Below, piece after piece: positions 13,200-26,096 of a stretch of 64,000 nt of DNA (within the stretch, counting starts at the first letter, position 1; the number at the start of each line of letters is the position of its first letter). The DNA is from Certhia americana (taxonomy: Eukaryota; Chordata; Aves; Passeriformes; Certhiidae). Where the stretch lies: positions 90,739,120 through 90,803,119 of the forward strand of contig CM031858.1 in NCBI GenBank assembly GCA_018697195.1. Direction: 5' to 3'. Below the pieces are notes generated by a model, which was not told where the DNA came from, searched no databases, and saw only the letters and a list, made by a program, of their open reading frames with translations. The translations under genes were made by a program, and so were the position numbers.

Positions 13200-16100
13200 T
13201 TCTTTCTGATGAGAAAACATAAGAAGTTTTCATGCTTAAGCCTTCAATATTGGCATGAGTTATGCTCTGTCAGATATGTGAGAAACTTCTCATAGAAGCC
13301 ATTTGTGTTTCCTGCCTTAGACCTCCCCAGTTAAAAACCTGTCCATGCAAACCCAATAGAACTATTCAGGAAGAAAAATCAACAAATCTTTAAGGATCAT
13401 GCAAATTTCTCCATGGCAGGAAAACTGAGAGCTAAAATTAATATCTTCTCATTCACAGTGAAATGAACTTTTGATCAGTACTATTGTCTTTGTTTTGCAT
13501 AGTCAAATTAGTTTATCACAATGGTTCTTTGTATCCTCACAAATCCCAAATAGGGACAGGGACCCTGATCCAATCTGGAATTTTCGAGATTATATTAGAA
13601 ATGAGAGCTCGTAATTCTTATTTGGACCCCTGAATATCTTCTCATCACTCCCCATCCCAGATGGACAATCAGTTTTGCTTCAGATGTTATGCATTATAAA
13701 ATAGTCATGTAATAATATCTTCTGTTCTTACTGAAGTGCATTTACTGGAGGTTGTCCATCACTAGGACAAACAATCTCATCTTCACAGTCAGGTATATTT
13801 GGCAAAAGTCAGTATCTGAGGAGGCTTGTGTGATAAAGCCTTTCAGAGGCACTAATGTAGAATAACTGCTACCAAGTTAATTTGAAAATAAGAAAATGAC
13901 ACAAGCATCCCCCTCAGACCAAAGCAAGCTGATTTATCTATTATGACATAGTTCCAAATGCTGATACAAAGGTGAGCTTCAGAATGTGGAAATTTTGCCT
14001 TTTCTTTTCCTCAGATCTTCTTATTTGCTTGCACCAGCATAGGAAAGCCCAGCACTGTATCTTAGAAAAAAGCATATGAGCCATTTATCTGTATCTTACT
14101 GGTAAGTAAAAAGTCTAACCCAACTCAAAAGTTGAACTGTGCCATTTCAGTACACAAAAGTGGATTTCACCCACAGCAATTCCACTAGCCAATTTACCAA
14201 CAGATGTTGATTTACAGGGAGATCTATTAAATGAATTTGTCCTTCATTAATAGACACTATGTTATAAAGTTTTCCCCAATAGCTTTCCACAGCACACTTG
14301 CTCCCAATTTGGTTAAAGTCCAGTCTTTGCTATAAAGTGCAAAATACTTGGCTGCTAACTAAAAATATATAGCAAGCAAGAAACACTTTCTAATTAATAT
14401 AAAAGAAGTAGTTGTATTATTAACAGTGGTACTGGGAAAAAGTCAGTTTTATTTTTCCTCCTAAATTATTATTATATGTCTCCCACTGCTGGCATTTTCT
14501 TTGAAATAATCGTCCTTTTTCCAGAAGGTAATGGATGCTTTTACCGTCCATACTTTCCCTTTATGAGCATTTATAAGCCTCACTGCACATACTTTATCCA
14601 ACAGGTAAGGTTCTACCTTATAAAAAAGCAATTTAGCTTTATAGATTTGGCAATACTGAACACTTGGTTAAATGAAGGGTGCCTTATTTAAGAAATGGCA
14701 TATCTGAAAGGGCCTGTTATCACAGCTTTAAGTCAGTTTAAAAACACTATCCAGTACACTGCTTTGATATGCTCGGAAACTATTGCTTCTGGCACATTCT
14801 CACATTGGTGGGTGCCCGGAAATCTTTCCAAAAATGCCTGTTTAGCTAGAGAAAAGATGGTGTATCTCTTGAGGATGATTTTTTTATTTAAAGCTGTATT
14901 CTTTTGTTTAGGAAAACATTTGTACAGAAATTTGATATATTAATTGTTCAAGTTTTGAAGATACATTGCTTTTCAAAATAAGGGACTTCAAAGGAAGCAT
15001 TTCTAGAACATGATTGAATCATAATGAAATTTTATGGTATTAAATGTGACACTTTCCGTATTCCAATCTTAGCCAATTTAACATTCAGACATCCCAAAAC
15101 TGTGTTTATTTGAAAGAAAAACAAGTCCAAAATGACAGAAAGTCATAATTAAATACTAGAGTTTATAATGTTAATGAGATTAACATTTTATAACAACCTC
15201 AGGTTATATTATTTTTAAGCTGGCAGAAAATAAAGTATGTAAATACTGGGGCATTTGAGGGTCACTTCAGGAGCAGTGCCCATGGTCATTTTTTAATTAC
15301 AACATTAACTGACTGACTTTAAAAGACAGTCTGTTAATAAGAATAAGTGTGTTTTTACACAATTTAAAATTTAATAGGAATCCTTTATTTTCATTCAGCA
15401 CAGAGCAATATCTTGTAAAATTTTTTTTTAATTTTTTTTTTTTTTAAATTTTTGGCAAGGGGTCAGTTAAAATTAATATAACTTTATTTTATTTTGTGGT
15501 TTGGTTGGGGGTTTTTTTCAGAATGGGGTGGTGGGGTTCTGGTGTTTGTTGCTCTGAGCTGGGACTTCTTTGTCTCTTAGTGATAATTTAATTTGAAAAG
15601 GAACAGATGATCTTAGTCTTCATAGCAACAATATCTCCCTACTTTTGAAATGTTCCCCAAGATATTCAAAAAACCTTTCCACTTATTTGTCCTGGTGATC
15701 CTTTTGCAATAACAAAGTTGGGGAAGTTTCTTACAACTCTCTATTATTGCATTTTGTGAACAATTTAGTTGCCAGTACTTTAGAGCTGTTGTCACCCATA
15801 ATCCTCTCTTGTGTACCATTGACAGAGTGACCTTCATACTCACACGCTCATCCATCATACAATGAACTTTTCACTCTACACCATGCTCATCCCTTACGAG
15901 TAAGGAAAACCTTTGTCCGCATCCCACTTTGCCATTCACAGGAGATTTTGTACTTTTGCAAATGTGTATCATGAGAAATAAAAAAAAAGGAGGAAGTTGG
16001 AAAAAAAGTCAGCAGTTCAGCACCTTTGAAAGTAAGTACAGATGGCTAGCTTTAAAGCACATCTATCATTCCCATTTGGAGCTCTTTATCCAATAGGCCG

Positions 16101-16573
16101 CCTCCACTTGTGCTGCCCCACTGGACAGAGGACACCTAGTGAATCAGTAACAGTGAAAAACTAATTCCCATTTGAGAAATGCCCTTTCACTGCATTGCAG
16201 GATGCCTGTGCCTTGGCCTCACATCCCTAAACTTAAGAATCCCATTGAAAAGAGGTTGGGTTTCAAATAATAAGTAAACTCTTTAAATGAAAGATATTAA
16301 TAAATGAAGATTAATTGATATTTTCTACCTTTTGTAACTGGAAAAATCTGCTTTAAAAATGGCAATACAAAACATTATTAAGGACAAGGGATTTATCTTG
16401 TTCCCATATTCATGAGTACTCCTGCACTAAAGTATTTCGTGCTCCTCCAGAGAATTGGTTAAAACATTCCATTCTGGTGCCATTCTATTTGTATTTAATC
16501 CTTATTTTTCTCTGTTTTTATTGATATAACACTTGACTGAAACCTAATCTCAGGTTTTTAAAGTCACCTCTTC
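13200..16573. other. AT-rich noncoding DNA
   Basis: No gene or interspersed repeat is recognised. Features are a T-rich run at 15421-15445 and a small perfect inverted repeat at 15167-15187 (AATGTTAAT, loop GAG, ATTAACATT). The open frames at 14476-14943 and 15613-15858 are short and unrecognised. Confidence 0.65.
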
Positions 16574-16620
16574 AGCTCCTTATAAGGAGCTCCTTATAAG
16601 TTCTGTATGGATACAGAACT
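16574..16620. repeat. Nested and adjacent perfect palindromes
   Basis: AGCTCCTTATAAGGAGCT at 16574-16591 is a perfect 18-base palindrome. It overlaps a perfect 22-base palindrome at 16579-16600, whose arms are CTTATAAGGAG and CTCCTTATAAG. This runs directly into an inverted repeat at 16599-16620 with ten-base arms AGTTCTGTAT and ATACAGAACT around GG. CCTTATAAG is thus present as a direct repeat as well as within palindromes. The block is seen directly; any function (cruciform formation, replication-slippage scar) is inference. Confidence 0.95.
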
Positions 16621-19600
16621 AGCAGAGAGTATCTATAACTATGTGGTACACTTGGAAAAGAAAAAAGGGAAATATTTAGCCTTAAAATGGCACATGTGGT
16701 GTAATAGAATATAAAGTGGCTTGTTGGATCCCTATGACTCACTATTATTCTACCATTTGTTTGTTTGTTTGTATTTTTTCTCCAGAAATTTTCAGAAAAT
16801 GTTTTAGATAATATCCACATATTCATTCTTTTAAATTATGTAAGAGACAATAAATCACAAAAAGACACCAATCTTAGAAAAGGGGAAGAGAGCTATTTAG
16901 TGGTATAGCTGATGTGAGAAACTAGGGATTGGCAATAGTACATCACTGAAATTTTCAGATAATGCATGTAAGTAGATTTGGTTATGTTTTTCTTCATGAA
17001 ACATTTCCTAGTTACTATTATTTTTCCACTATATGCAAGCAAATTTGCATTAAAAATCCTACTTACAGAACATTATGAATTAAGTATTTCCAATGAATTT
17101 ATCTGCCTTTATTTAAAAAAAACAAACAAAAAACAAAAAAAACCCACCAAAAGATCCCACACCCCAAATACATTTTTTCCCCATTTAAGCTGAGATTTTT
17201 TTTTCTACTTTGTATTCTAGAATTTATAAACCTAGAATCACAGACTTGAATTTCTCTCACAGATGGTGATGTAAGTCAAATTAACCACCTGAGTAATTTC
17301 CACCAAAGAAAGTGAGTAATTGCAACACAGGAGCTAGAAGTATCTCACTCAAAATAATCCACTTGTCAAGGGTTGGTCAGACCTTACACTCATTCACTGG
17401 TATTTTCTCCAGCTTTGCCTTCTAGGTGCTTAACCTGTGAAACTGCAAACCTTTATTTCCCTGCTGCATATATTTATTTCCTCATCAGAAAGATTTGTAA
17501 CTTTAAAATTGAAGTAAACTTCAAGTAGCAAGAGTAGTATTTATGAACATAAGTTGAAGAAGAATTTGAGTGTGCATATTTATCAAAAGCCAGTTTAATA
17601 TTATTTTCTTAAAGTACACTCTGTTTACTGTATATGGATTTTTTAAAATGATTTTGTGATATAGTTCTGATTCAAACTCCTCTGCCCTCCTTCTATAGGT
17701 AAATTATATAACTAGTTTCTCTGCAATTCATAATAAACCACACTCAGATTTGAGAGTGAGCTTCAGTAAAGAAAATTACTTGTGGTAAGCACCTGTAAAG
17801 TACAAATGCCTTAGACACATCTCTTTAGACTATATTTTTTTTAGTGCTAACTTCCACTTCGCTGGGTTGAAACTTCTGCTGTCCAAAAAACAGAGGTGTT
17901 TCTTAGTTACAGTGGATGCCAATGCAGAAGATATTCTTCATTTCTACTGATTTGCAAAACAAGGTGCTGTCAAAGTGGACATGATCTCCCAGGCACTGGG
18001 TCAGAGAAAAGTACACAATTCCTGCAAGTGGAGCACACTTGTTGTTTCTCTTCAATATGACATCCACTTGAAATCTACTCACCTGAAAGTTCAGTGGCCA
18101 AAATTTGGGATCTTCCTGCCCAGCTCAGAGACTGAATACACGCAAGAAATGAATTTGCACCTCAGCAATATAGCAGTGAGGTTAAAGGTTGGGATTCCCT
18201 TCCCAATTGTTAATGCCAAACCCAAGAAATTACTCATATATTCACCTAAAGACAAAAATCCTTTTTGCAATGTCAACAAAATCACTGGCTACTGAGAATC
18301 TTAGCTTAATCATTGAAACTAATCTGTATATAACTAATAAAATTCAGCATGGACTTTATCATTGAATTTCCATTCACTTACACAACCCACATACAGGGTG
18401 AATAAAAGAGAAGAAATAATATATTGCAGCATTTCTAAAGGGAATGACTGCAAGAGGAGATCAGAATGAAGGGAAACCTTTTGCAAGTAGAAAGTGCACC
18501 ACCAAACAGGTTGAGTTAATATTGTTTTTGCTGTTTTTCTGCCTTGTCTCTCAATCTTAAGTCAGCTGAGCAGCAGCTTTCTTAGTGGGAAAAAACAGGA
18601 GGAGGTCAGGCGGAATGACCTCCCTATTTTGTCTCCCAGTGGCCTGCCTCCCATTTACTACACCTTTTGACATCCTTAAGTAGATATCTCTTTAAGTGTT
18701 CAGTCAGTAAAACAAACTGCAATGCAGGCAAAGGAAAGGGGGGATGGGGGGGTGGAAAGAAATGCACACTCTAGGGCTCAGATTGAATGTGAGGCACGCA
18801 CAACCCGTAAATGTTACTTATATCTTCATCCACAGATCAAAAATAGTCTATTTACAGTTTACTAACCAACTACTACAGTTTTCAAACTGTGTCACTGAGA
18901 GTCACTTGGGAGAAATGCCATATTCTAAAATAAGCTCTGGAGCTACATCTCAGGGAAATCTCTATTCAGATTTGTTAATTCAGCAGCAGCATTTTGGATG
19001 TTAATAACTTGACTAATCAACTCAGAGTGAGGAATGTTAGTGTGTACTGTACTTAATGAATCCATGCAAATCACATATGAGAAATCAATTCATGGAGTAA
19101 TCATGGTAGTACATATGTGAGATGTGTTATAATGGGATCTATAGCTTGGAGTACATCATTGCAAAACTGTCATGAAAAAGTTCCAGATGTTCTGCAAATC
19201 TTTTAAGAGCTTTTTTCAATTTTTAAATTACACATTTCCCATCTCTTGCTATTATCAATTAATTAAGCAGTTTAAATATTATGCTATGAAAAGAAATTCT
19301 TAAATAAATATCAGATGCAATTCATGCACTTTAAATAATCAGAACCATAAATTTTAACACCCTGGATGTACCTGTTTTGGTCTGTAATCTCTAAAAGAGA
19401 AACTTGAAAGACATGCATAACATTTAGGACTTCAATAATTGGTAGAGAACTTAACAAAAAAAATGGGTTTAAAAGATTTAAATAATACAATAAGCCCTGT
19501 TCAACATATCTAAACATTGGTGAATTTTTAGTTCTTTGGAATTTCTACTAATTTATTCTATGATAGTCACAGACAGGTTAAAGCTGACAAGTTAAAGCTG

Positions 19601-20370
19601 ACCTAAAGTTCTTATGTTAATCAGTTAATTTCAACATCCATATAAACTGGAATCTCCAAATACACAAGATTTTTCATGAAACAGTAAGTTTCTTTTGGAA
19701 GATCAGGCTCATATATCTGTAAATGGGTACATACCTTTCTTTCAAATTTAATTTTCTTGCACAACATTTCCTGTAAAAAATTTGGACAATGAAATTGTCT
19801 TTCATTATCTCTATTCGAATCCTGCTGTGCAGCTCTCCATGTAGCATGTTTTAAAGCAACTTTCCAAATAGAAAAAAAAATTCCCTTTGTTATTCAAATT
19901 TGTCATTTGTAATACAAATCAATCTCTACTCAAAAAAAAAAATCTAGATAAATAAATTATTAAGCTGTTGTACATTGTTTATATTAGTGAAGCATTATTT
20001 TCTATTGCTGCTCATAATAACTGGTTTGGGCAAGTGAAACTAGATTTTAGTGTTGAGACAGATGAATAGAACAAGAAAATATTAATAAATCATTTTTGTC
20101 ATTAAGGTTAGCAAATATGAATGAAAAACAGAGACATTGGGTTTCAGATATGCTAATAACAAAAGAATTCAGAAAAACTAAACATCAATGATATTTAAAA
20201 AAGTAATTAATGTTAGCACATGGCACTGGCATTCTCTGGGAGAAGGCAACACATAAGGTGGACTTGAAGGCTCTATTTCCTTTGAAATTAAATCTCTGGA
20301 TAACAATAATTGGCACAAAAGATCTTACATGGGTTGGGTCAAAACATTTTAACAAACTTTATTTTTTCAG
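16621..20370. other. AT-rich noncoding DNA
   Basis: No gene is recognised. There is a (TTTG)n-like run near 16757-16775, an A-rich run at 17116-17147, and a near-perfect tandem pair AGGTTAAAGCTGAC / AAGTTAAAGCTGAC near 19574-19602. An open frame of about 106 codons at 17975-18295 begins with GTG, with an ATG two codons later, and resembles no family I know. A G-rich purine patch lies near 18728-18760. Confidence 0.6.
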
Positions 20371-20583
20371 TGAGCTCTGACGAAACTAAGCCTTTCTGCA
20401 ATGACATATATATGTATAAAGCTTTTGATGAGAGAATTCCAGAGATTCATGGATTTGTAGTTAATCAGGGTGTTTTAAAACAATCTTCATTAGGGAAAAC
20501 ACATGAATTTTGTTTGCCCCTTGCATCCAATCAGCTGCATCAGTGTAATGTCGCTCACCTATTAAGCCCTTCTAAAAGGAAAG
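20371..20583 (+). other. Exon-like open segment or conserved noncoding candidate
   Basis: A pyrimidine-rich stretch ending TTTTTTCAG immediately precedes 20371, resembling a splice acceptor. AAG|GTATTT at 20581-20586 resembles a splice donor. The 213 bases between them are a multiple of three and open in one plus frame that continues on both sides (20310-20591). The predicted peptide (including KPFCNDIYMYKAFDERIPE) matches no protein I recognise, and the upstream start of the longer frame is TTG. The segment is less low-complexity than its flanks and has POU/homeodomain-like strings, so a conserved enhancer is at least as likely as an exon. Function is inference. Confidence 0.25.
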
Positions 20584-23500
20584 GTATTTAATTTGGACTA
20601 GACAGTGTGATGACATGGCTCCCAGTTTGGTGTTATTCAACATCATACTCACAGGCAGAAAATGTCCAGGATTGACCCCTAATGATGCAAACATTTCTCT
20701 AGAAGCAAATGCATTACATTCTCACAGTTAGGCAGCCTGACAGCACACTGTTCAGACACCAGAAGACACTCTCTCTTGGATATATCTTTTCTGGAGAAAG
20801 TTGGAAGAATGCAGGAATCAGCTTCCATGTCCCAAAAACTGTGTACGAATTTCTGATACTTTAGAACATGTTATATGATATGATACATAGTTTAGACACT
20901 GCAGATATAACTATCCCTGAAATAAGTAAACTTCTTTTTCTGGGAACCATCTTCCACTTCAGGCATATTGAAAGAACAGACTGATTTTATGTTCATTTTT
21001 CAAAATTTTAATAGCAATCTGATTGTGAAAATGTCTATTTTTTTGGTCCACATTTAACAAATGATATTTCTTTGCATACTCAGATATGTCTATAACACAT
21101 TTTTAAAATTCCCTGCTTGTTTTTATGAGTAATTATTTTAAAAGCAGTCTATATAAGGGAGATGCTACTAACATATTTTTCTCTTCAGTGGTTAACACAT
21201 TTGTTAAGCTGGCCTCCTGAACTGGCTATTTTCTCTTCAAAATGTCCCATTAATTCCTATTAGGGAGCTACTAGTAAAGAAAATTGCATGTTAACTTTTA
21301 TCAATCTGTATGAATAAATGTTAACCATTCTCAGTTAAAAGCTCTCCTTTTAGCTCCACTCAAGTGAAAACACCTAAAGCAGTGCACACGTTGGCAAATC
21401 ATTCAGAAGATTAATGCACTTAGGCCTGTACGAAGAGTTAGAGATGTGTATTAGCATTATAGATTTTAATTTGAAATGATGTCAGTCCTTTCTCAACTGC
21501 ATTGTAGTGCAAGGACTGCCATCTGCTTATAATAATGAATCTGACAATCCACGTAAATGTGATTTGCTGCTTCTTTTGCCAACATAATGGCCTGGATATT
21601 GATCCTAATGGTAGAGCAGTTGCTGCCATTGCATTCAATAGAAATGGGAGGAGAGGGTGAAAGAGTGAAATTTCCAGGATTTCTTCTGGAATGACAAAAA
21701 ACAAGCTGTGAGGTTTTCACTATGAGAGGGGATATTCTTATTCCTTATGCTCCTTTTTATTTTTTTTTATTTTTTTTTTTTCTTCTTGAACAAACCCTTG
21801 AAGTTACAACTCCAAAAAAGGAAACAAATAAAAGAAAAAGTCAACATCTGTAAGGAAAAAGAGCTCACAACAAGGAGAAGATAAAATAAATACTCCCCAT
21901 ACAGATGTTAATTTTTCTTCCTGTTGTTGACAACAATCAAGATGGCATTTGAGGAAGGAGGAGAGAGTGCTATAAATTTTTTTTATTGTAATGTAAGTCT
22001 GAATCCAGCCAGTGACTCTTCTCTGTGCTGTGAGAATGAGATGCTTGAGGTACAGCATTTTGTCTCTCTCTAATTTCTTCATGAGCGCTTGCACTCTTGA
22101 AGAAAGGCATTGGATGGTAAAAGCCAAGTGTTATTCATAAATCACAGATCTCAGAGGAAACTTCTCTCCAGCTAAAAGTGGATGCAGGGATTCCATACCT
22201 GCCATTTTCATTACCTCAGTGCAGAATTGCTGGTGCCCCTCAGGACGATTTTCCTTCAAGAAAGAAGTCGGGTTTCCCAGGAAGTACTCAGACTTGGAGC
22301 TGTTTAGAAGAGAGGTGAGGGGCTATTTCCCAAAGCTACAACCATTATTATGTCTAAGTTGATTTTCAACTCCACTGTTAATGTGATTTGTGCTTGGCCC
22401 AGCAGAATTACAGTACCTTTATAAGAGGAAGCATGGCGTTTCCATGACAGCCAGAAGAGGCAGGGATGGAAAATGCCATTTGAGATAGCCCAGAAGTGTT
22501 TGATTGATACAAGACATAAGGTCAGAAGCTTTAAGTAGCAAACTCCAGTAACACTCACTCTGATTTTCTTTTAAAAGTGAAGTTTACAAGTAGTGGCATG
22601 TCATTTTTTAATAGATTTTAACCAAAGGAGATAAAATATAAAGATGCTGTTAATTTTACTTTAAACAGTTCCTGGACAAGTCAGTGTGACCTCAGTGACA
22701 GAAATACTAATCTCTGAGGCAATTTATAGTGTTTGCTCACACCTACACTCAAATTTTAAACCATAACAAAGGGTGATATATGAAGCAGCTTATACATAAC
22801 TACATTTCAGAACTGTTCCTTTACTTCGCAGCTTTACTGATTTTTCAGCTTTCATTTCTAACCTTGAAGACTGTTACATTCATAAATGGAACAGGCACTG
22901 CTCATTTCAAGATATCCTCAGCAATCCATCATCTTCATGTCATTTGATCTCCCAGGACTACAATTTTCAAAAAGTGTTCTCAAAATGTAAAACCACCTAC
23001 AAGTAAAAACTGCAGGATGCATGTAAAATTTTTGTAATATTCTATCAATACTAGCTTCAGAGCCTCCTACAGATTTTAATATAGAACATCCTAGAATATC
23101 TTGCATCTTCTACCTTATCTGAAAGAAATTTATTTCCCACAGAGCAGTGCAGCACTGAGTAAAAGACAGTAAGAGTAAGAGAACCTACACAAAAATGGTG
23201 AATATGAAAGAAATAGAAGAAAAAAAAAAGAATTCCAAAGCTGTTTCCAACAAACTTATATAAGCATAAAACTTTTCCAAAACAGCATGATACTTATCTC
23301 CAATCTTTTTTCTGATGATTGGTAATAATAAAAACCACCAGTGATACCCAGCTGACAGTCAGAAAAACCGACCTGCCCTGAGGAAAGTAGACAAATGGAA
23401 TTTGGCATAAACATAGAGAGGTGTTATTCTCAGATGTGAGTATAAAATGAAGGTGAGTTGTTATTAATGAACAGCTTTTCTGTGACTCAAACATACCCAA

Positions 23501-24618
23501 CTGAAAATCTTTCATCCCATAATGAAGGAGAAAACTGTTCTCTCATCTTCTCTTCTATTATTCGAATCCAGTGTTTCTGCTCAGGTAGCAGCAGACAAGA
23601 AGATTTAACATAGGGCCTTCATAAAGTGAACCTTCATCTTTCCACAATGAAGATCTGCTTTCCCAAAGGTGTTCCCCAGTTTGCTCTTCCTAGAGCTGTA
23701 TTTCCACTAGTTTTCTTTTCCTAAGAGGAAAGATCAGCTTAAAAAAAAGGAAAACAGAAAAAAGTTAAAATTGATATCACTCCAGAATTTCCCTTTGTGG
23801 AAATCATTAGGTAAAACCTGTTTGCAATCAGAGTGGATGCCTTTAGAGGATGGGAATTGAATCTGGATGCCTTTTTTCCTCTTTGGTTAGTACCCATTAG
23901 CTATATTTCACTACTGTTTAAGCTGCTATCAGCTATCCAGATGTTTACCTCTCCTTTTGATTCAACCTCTGAATGCCCCTGTTATAGGAAGAAGAACAAC
24001 CATTTTAGATAGGTACGAACCAGTAGGAAGAAAGCTGGTGTTCCAGTCCCAGTTTCTGATGCTGTTGATGTGTATGCTGCAGAACCTCAGGAGTAGTTTA
24101 TTTGTACCTCAATAAAGCTTTCTTAGCGTGCACAGTTTCCTGAGGGAGAATGTTAAAACTGAAACAAATATCTTTAAGTCTGATGAAATACATATATTAT
24201 TTTGGACATGTCTGTTATTTCTTTTACATTACAGCAATATTTTTGTATTCATTAAGATGCATATGAAGAAAATCCCCTCAATATACATAGCATATAGCAG
24301 ATATTCATTTACAGCTTGGGCATATGCCTCAAACTAGATAATCCAGCTTCAGGAAGGGGCACTGGGAAAGCTGTTAGCATGGTCACAATCACAAAATACT
24401 TTCTTACATCTCGCTTACATTTCCTTCAAAAGGAAATTACAATTAGAGGAAAAAATGTTCAGCTGGGTTTGAAACAAGTACGTCTTCAAAAATATAAGTG
24501 ATGTGCAACTCTTAATATGAAAGTAGCCTACCAAATCTCTCCCAGATGTCAAGTGAACGTAGAATCACAGCAGCATATTGTCCACCCTGAGGTAATCCCC
24601 ATAAAGATCCACATTTTA
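20584..24618. other. Noncoding DNA with a possible regulatory stretch at 21480-21720
   Basis: No gene is recognised. About 21480-21720 is of balanced composition, non-repetitive and free of long A/T runs, unlike its surroundings, and might be a conserved noncoding element. A T-rich run at 21753-21781 follows it. Minus-strand open frames at 21438-21720 and 21804-22127 overlap this stretch and its downstream flank, and are unrecognised. The rest is ordinary AT-rich sequence. Confidence 0.5.
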
Positions 24619-25100
24619 TAGAGTCATACAATCTTCTGTGTAGGAAGGAATCTTAAATATCACCTAGTTCTTGCTCCCCTGCCACAGGGAACCTTCCACT
24701 AAGTCAGGTTGCTCAAAGACCCGTCTAGTGTGGCATTGAACACCTCCAGGAGCGGGACATCCACAGCTTCTCTGGGCCACCTATTCAAGTGTCTCACTAT
24801 CCTTGCACTAGAGAATTTATTCCTTGTCTCTAATGTAAACCTTCTCTCAGTTTAAAGATATTGTCCCTTGTCTTATCCCTGCAAGCTTTTGTAAAATGTG
24901 CCTCTCCAGCTTTCTTGTAGGCTCCCTTCAGATACTGGAAGGCAGCTTTAAGGTCTCTCTGGAGTCTTTTCTTCTCCAGGCTCAACAGCCCCAACTCTCA
25001 GCCTGTCATCACTGGAGAAGTTCCAGCCACAGGATCATCTTCGTGGCCCTACTCTAGACTCAAAATTACTGTTTTGGGCATCATTAGCATCATGTCCTTT
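24619..25100 (-). mobile_element. CR1 LINE 3' fragment, minus strand
   Basis: On the plus strand the segment starts with a degenerate ATAGAGTCATACAATC, the reverse of the CR1 octamer tail. It then follows avian CR1 order: CCTGCCACAGGGAACCTTCC, CAGGTTGCTCAAAGACCC, ACACCTCCAGGAGCGGGACA, CTTGTCTTATCCCTGC, TTCTTGTAGGCTCCCTTCAG, GATACTGGAAGGCAGC, TTCTTCTCCAGGCTCAACAG and CTTCGTGGCCCTACTCTAGA. This is the reverse complement of the 3' UTR and 3' end of ORF2. Similarity fades after about 25053, with an unrelated stretch and then CATGTCCTTT before a T run. Many mismatches suggest an old copy. Confidence 0.95.
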
Positions 25101-25116
25101 TTTTTTTTTTTTTTTT
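25098..25116. repeat. Poly(T) run at the CR1 border
   Basis: Nineteen consecutive T residues lie at the 5' border of the minus-strand CR1. CR1 does not normally carry a poly(A) tail and this end is the element's 5' side, so the run is not its tail. It probably arose by slippage or belongs to other sequence. Confidence 0.9.
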
Positions 25117-26096
25117 CTGAGAAGTGGAAGAACACCAAGAGACTTAGAATACTACCCTGCAAATTAAAGCAGAAACACAGATTTTCTACCTTATGTGGAT
25201 CAGAAGGGGGTCTGGACTTGTGTCAGGTCTGAACTCTGCCAGCAAACACCTAAGGGGCCAAAACTGATTAGACTTCATTTGTCTGACAAGAAAGGACTTC
25301 ATTTTGGAGAGAATTTTCAAGGCTTCTGCCCAGGAGAGTTATGGAAAAAAAATTGGTAAAATGTTCAATTGTAATTGTCATTTATTTCTGATACGTCAGC
25401 TAAACATGTTATATCATTTTACCTCCTGACACATCTCATCCAATCGTTGTCTCTCCTCTCCAATTAAACAATACCTCCTTTATAGTAATCACAGTTAAAA
25501 ACACAGAATGGGAAGAGGCCATTTTTGAGTTTACAAATATAAGCAGCCAAGAAGGTCTTTGTGGAGGAAAAAAAAGAAAAAAAAAGTGTTGGTGTTTCTT
25601 AATCAGCAGAAAAGGAGCAGCTGTCAGCCTGACGGAATTCAGAATTTAGATGAGCTGTGAGGCCACACTTCTGCTACCCCACATCTGGTTTGGAAACAAA
25701 GAACAACCTGTCTTGACTTGCTCTCGTCTTGTAAGTACAATTACCGCATAGGTAATTAACACTCCATGATAAGGGCTTAGTTTTGCATATCTTCATTTCT
25801 ACTGACTCTTCCACAATGTAAGTCTTCTTCCCACTTTCAATTAGAACAAAGGCTATATAGAGGAAAGGAAACCTAAATCTTTTCTGATGTTGAGGGGAAG
25901 TGAGGTAAATTTACTTTCAGTTCATTTCCTGGAGAGCACACCATATAAATATATAAGTGATATAATAATTTAAATGCAATTTTTAATCTTACCCTTGAAA
26001 GGGGAAGACTACTACTTCCCTTCCTCTCTAAAACATTTAGAGAATTAGCTGTCTTTGTGAAGCACATGGTAACTAATGGCAGTATCTTTAAGGTAT
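25117..26096. other. Noncoding DNA with candidate regulatory element at 25600-25800
   Basis: No gene is recognised. About 25600-25800 is non-repetitive and has a balanced composition. It contains GGTAATTAAC (25751-25760), a homeodomain-type core, and TTTTGCATAT (25781-25790), a POU/octamer-like string. That makes it a plausible enhancer, which is inference only. A purine-rich run at about 25563-25590 precedes it. Confidence 0.35.

Noticed and set aside
17233..17275. AGAATCACAGACTTG as a CR1 minus-strand start
   Set aside because: The following sequence does not continue with CR1 landmarks.
17975..18295. Plus frame of 106 codons as a gene
   Set aside because: It opens with GTG (an ATG follows two codons later), has no recognisable domain, no promoter, and no splice context that I could support.
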